Source: Paenibacillus mendelii
GTDB taxonomy: Bacteria > Bacillota > Bacilli > Paenibacillales > Paenibacillaceae
Length of the DNA stretch: 64,000 nucleotides
Direction of reading: 5' to 3'
Assembly (NCBI RefSeq): GCF_024498075.1
Contig: NZ_JANHOF010000004.1
Location: 310,001-374,000, forward strand
Part shown: one piece after another, positions 61,474-64,000 of the stretch
Numbering within the stretch: position 1 is the first letter of the stretch
Layout: each line of letters begins with the position of its first letter
Translations under genes and position numbers: made by a program
Notes under the pieces: model-generated
Told to the model about the DNA's origin: nothing
The model's input: only the letters and a program-made list of their open reading frames with translations
The model's database searches: none

Positions 61474-63795
61474 CTATACGCCTACCTCATCGGCTTGAAA
61501 GCCTTGGGGAAGCAGAGCAATCTTCTCCAGCCAAGACTTATACTGCTCGTAAGAGAAGCCCGGTGTACCCTGCAAGTAATGATTGCCATATTCGATACCA
61601 TCGATTTCCCAGCGGATCAGGAGCAGACGCTGCTGGCTGCGAGGCGCGCGGATCGCGCCCAGATCGCCAAGTCCATTCGCTTCAATCTCGAACGGCCCCT
61701 CAAGCAAGGTCTCGCTGCTGTCCGCATCCCATACCCGGAACGTTCCATTGGCCGCCTGATTGCTGTCATTGCCGACTTTGACTCGAATATGCCAGCTATC
61801 CGGCTCATCGACCATTATGCAAATCGGCTGCTGGGCGCGTTTGATATAGTGATAGGCCAGTTTTTTGCTGTAATAATAGTCTACGACCGCGTCGGAGAAT
61901 TGCGGCCAGCCGTCTATCAGATTCCACCAGAGCACCCCTGTCGTATGCCACTTGCGCATGCGGACGCGCTCGATGAAATACTTCTTAGCTTCAGCCTGCG
62001 ATATTTGCGAAGCGATAATGAAGTCCTCGATACGTTCCGGATACTGGCCGAACAGCTCATTAATCTGATCTGCCATCAGCTGGACACGGTAACGGAAGGC
62101 TGAATCCGGTCCGCGAACCGGAGCCGTCGCATGCGTTACCCACTGCTCATTGTCTTTCCACGGCCATACATGCTCTTCTTCAATGTATTTGCGAATCGAG
62201 GATAGACTCGTACAGCCGTGGTAGCCCATCTCTCCGGCAAAATGCGACCTTGCCATGGAATAGAAGCTGCTCTTGAAGTAATCGCGCGCGCCCCATAGAT
62301 GACGTTCCGGGTAAGCGTCCTCATTCTTCAGACGGTACGCTTCCGGGGATATGTAAGGCGAGCTTGGCACATATGGGCGGTAAGGATCATGCTGGAACAA
62401 TACATCCGGAAGAACCTTTCGCGTGAGTACATTATCATTCGGGTCAAGCCCCGTATATACAAAGCTGTCATCGCATTCGTTATCTCCACACCAGATCGCA
62501 AGCGACGGGTGATTGCGCAGCTTGCGCACGATAACTTCCGCTTCCTTCCGAAGAGCCTCTTGGAATGCAGGGTCCTGCGGATACATGGCGCAAGCCATGG
62601 CGAAATCCTGCCAGACGAGAATTCCGTTCCGATCACATAGATCGAAGAAATCATGATCCTCGTAGACGCTGCCGCCCCAGCAGCGGAGCATGTTGCAGTT
62701 CAAATCGACGGCCAAGTCGATTGCTTCGGCCACCCGGTCCGCATCCTTACTGTGGAACATGTCGAGCGGCACCCAGTTCGAGCCTTTAATCAAGATCGGA
62801 ACGCCGTTCACCTTGAACATGAACTGGCCCGGATGCTCTATCGTAGATATATCCGTGCGAATGAGCTCAACGGTACGAATCCCGATGTGATCCACTCGCG
62901 TATCGAGTACTTCCTCTCCGCTGAGAAGCTCGGTCGTCACTTCATACAGCGCTGCTTCTCCGTAACCCCTTGGCCACCACAGCGAGGGATTCGGAATGGC
63001 GAAGCGAAGATGGCCGTAAGTAAATCGCAGCGGATAGGTTTGCTCATACCGCGAGCTGCCGCAAACGGCCGTTATTTTGAGCTGCAAATTGCGCAATCGG
63101 CGCGGCTCTGCCCGCATTTGGTAGAACAGCTGCACAACCGCATGCCGTTCGGTTGCTTCTACCGTGGTGAAGTACAAATCATCGATCTCATTCGCTTCAT
63201 GCACAACAAGCTCGACGGATCGCCATAAGCCTGCTGATACCGCGCGCGGCATAATGTCCCAGCCATACATATGAGGCGCTTTGCGAATCCATAGCTGCTC
63301 ATAGTTCGTCTGCATCGCGCGGCTCGAAGGATCATATCGCTTCGACATCGCCTCGATGACTGCCGATCGAATGCGAATCGTCAGCTTATGCTTCTGTCCC
63401 TGCTTGATCCGGCCGCTCACATCGAAGCGATGCTCAATGAGCATATTGTCCGAATGACCGATCAGCTCATTATCCAGCCAATACGCTGCCATGCAATCGA
63501 CACCGTGGAAAATCAGCTCGATGCGCCGGCTGCCGATCGGCACGTCCACTTGAAGCTCCCGCTCATACCACCACTCGTAGGTCTCATATTGTTGAAGCTC
63601 GTAAATATTGTCACCCACATACGGATCCGGCAATAATCCGGCTTCGACGAGATCCAGCTCCACGTTGCCTGGGACCTGGCCTGCGATCGGCTGCATAGAA
63701 AACGTTTGCAATTGCGCCGGCTCAGAGATCTGGTGCTCCCCCTGCGGAAAGTAGTATAACGTCCATTGACCATCAAGGTCGATTGTTCGGGTCAT
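61474..63795 (-). CDS. Beta-mannosidase-like glycoside hydrolase, family 2
   Basis: A GH2 enzyme of about 773 residues with no signal peptide, so probably cytoplasmic. N-terminal sugar-binding domain (QVPGNVELDLVEAGLLPDPYVGDN, matching the beta-mannosidase signature), Ig-like domain, then the barrel: LRCWGGSVYEDHDFFDLCDR, acid/base Glu in IWCGDNECDDS and nucleophile Glu in GEMGYHG. It removes terminal mannose from mannooligosaccharides. The start ATG 63795 follows AGGGGG; an upstream ATG 63849 has no site. Upstream of the GH5 gene, probably the same transcript. Confidence 0.9.
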   Translation of the reverse strand: MTRTIDLDGQWTLYYFPQGEHQISEPAQLQTFSMQPIAGQVPGNVELDLVEAGLLPDPYVGDNIYELQQYETYEWWYERELQVDVPIGSRRIELIFHGVDCMAAYWLDNELIGHSDNMLIEHRFDVSGRIKQGQKHKLTIRIRSAVIEAMSKRYDPSSRAMQTNYEQLWIRKAPHMYGWDIMPRAVSAGLWRSVELVVHEANEIDDLYFTTVEATERHAVVQLFYQMRAEPRRLRNLQLKITAVCGSSRYEQTYPLRFTYGHLRFAIPNPSLWWPRGYGEAALYEVTTELLSGEEVLDTRVDHIGIRTVELIRTDISTIEHPGQFMFKVNGVPILIKGSNWVPLDMFHSKDADRVAEAIDLAVDLNCNMLRCWGGSVYEDHDFFDLCDRNGILVWQDFAMACAMYPQDPAFQEALRKEAEVIVRKLRNHPSLAIWCGDNECDDSFVYTGLDPNDNVLTRKVLPDVLFQHDPYRPYVPSSPYISPEAYRLKNEDAYPERHLWGARDYFKSSFYSMARSHFAGEMGYHGCTSLSSIRKYIEEEHVWPWKDNEQWVTHATAPVRGPDSAFRYRVQLMADQINELFGQYPERIEDFIIASQISQAEAKKYFIERVRMRKWHTTGVLWWNLIDGWPQFSDAVVDYYYSKKLAYHYIKRAQQPICIMVDEPDSWHIRVKVGNDSNQAANGTFRVWDADSSETLLEGPFEIEANGLGDLGAIRAPRSQQRLLLIRWEIDGIEYGNHYLQGTPGFSYEQYKSWLEKIALLPQGFQADEVGV

Positions 63796-63849
63796 ATATG
63801 AAGTAAGCCCCCTGTCTGGATGATCAGAAGCGGTTAACGCTCCTTTCAT

Positions 63850-64000
63850 CAGTATAGGGGGCTAGGCCTTCGTTTTCTTACCCTTAGTTCGGAAAAAGCT
63901 ATCTTTATTTCGGCAGCTCTTTTGTCTCCGACGAAGATCAAGGCTTCAGGAGTAAAATAAGCCATGCAGCCGTTTACACGAAAATAAATCAACTGGTAAA
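63850..64000. other. Region upstream of the beta-mannosidase gene (window edge)
   Basis: About 150 bp with no gene; it should hold the promoter of the mannosidase/GH5 unit. I could not fix a convincing -35/-10 pair or operator in it. Confidence 0.4.

Overview
The window looks like a chromosomal segment of a spore-forming Paenibacillus-type bacterium (Paenibacillaceae). The evidence is the gene order cotE-(amidoligase)-mutS-mutL-methyltransferase-miaA-hfq and spoVK-hflX-ynbB-glnR-glnA, known from Bacillales; the sporulation genes (cotE, spoVK); Gram-positive Shine-Dalgarno sequences; and Bacillus-type LexA and GlnR operators. Nearly all genes lie on the minus strand. I saw no rRNA, tRNA, CRISPR array, prophage or insertion sequence. 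This is read from sequence and memory of families, without database searches.

Layout. 1-3.5 kb: metH (cut by the window edge) divergent from mtnD, two methionine-cycle enzymes. 3.5-6 kb: HAD phosphatase, small membrane protein, aldo/keto reductase. 6-7.5 kb: SOS module ynzC-yneA divergent from lexA, with a dense set of LexA boxes between them. 7.6-10 kb: START-like protein, glnA and glnR under a GlnR box. 10-15 kb: ynbB, hflX, spoVK, a DUF218 membrane protein and a DUF402 protein. 15-19 kb: cyclophilin lipoprotein, class A penicillin-binding protein, hfq. 19-25.8 kb: miaA, an RsmJ-like methyltransferase, mutL and mutS, mostly joined by 4-nt overlaps. 25.8-26.7 kb: non-coding stretch with five 113-bp tandem repeats. 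26.7-32.4 kb: spore-surface region with a COOH-NH2 ligase-type amidoligase, cotE and a large collagen-like/beta-helix protein. 32.8-38 kb: rodA/ftsW-family gene, ArAE-type membrane protein and a NitT/TauT-type ABC importer. 38-41.7 kb: four-gene cassette (methyltransferase, FAD oxidoreductase, START/cyclase-like protein, ketosynthase) that looks biosynthetic. 41.9-46.8 kb: M32 carboxypeptidase, HesB-like protein, two small proteins and a secreted GH18-type protein with six N-terminal repeats. 46.9-52.5 kb: small accessory genes, including a kinase remnant, a frameshifted DUF2515 gene, class I aldolase and a WYL regulator. 52.5-64 kb: Gfo/Idh oxidoreductase, a two-component system with an ABC exporter, a PhyH-type dioxygenase, and a GH5 lipoprotein next to a GH2 beta-mannosidase.

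The core blocks are DNA repair and SOS (lexA, yneA, mutSL), nitrogen control (glnRA), RNA and translation (hfq, miaA, hflX) and cell wall or spore building (PBP, rodA, cotE, spoVK). The parts that deserve a second look are the 113-bp repeat array, the amidoligase beside cotE, the collagen/beta-helix protein, the ketosynthase cassette, and the recently decayed genes around 47-49 kb.
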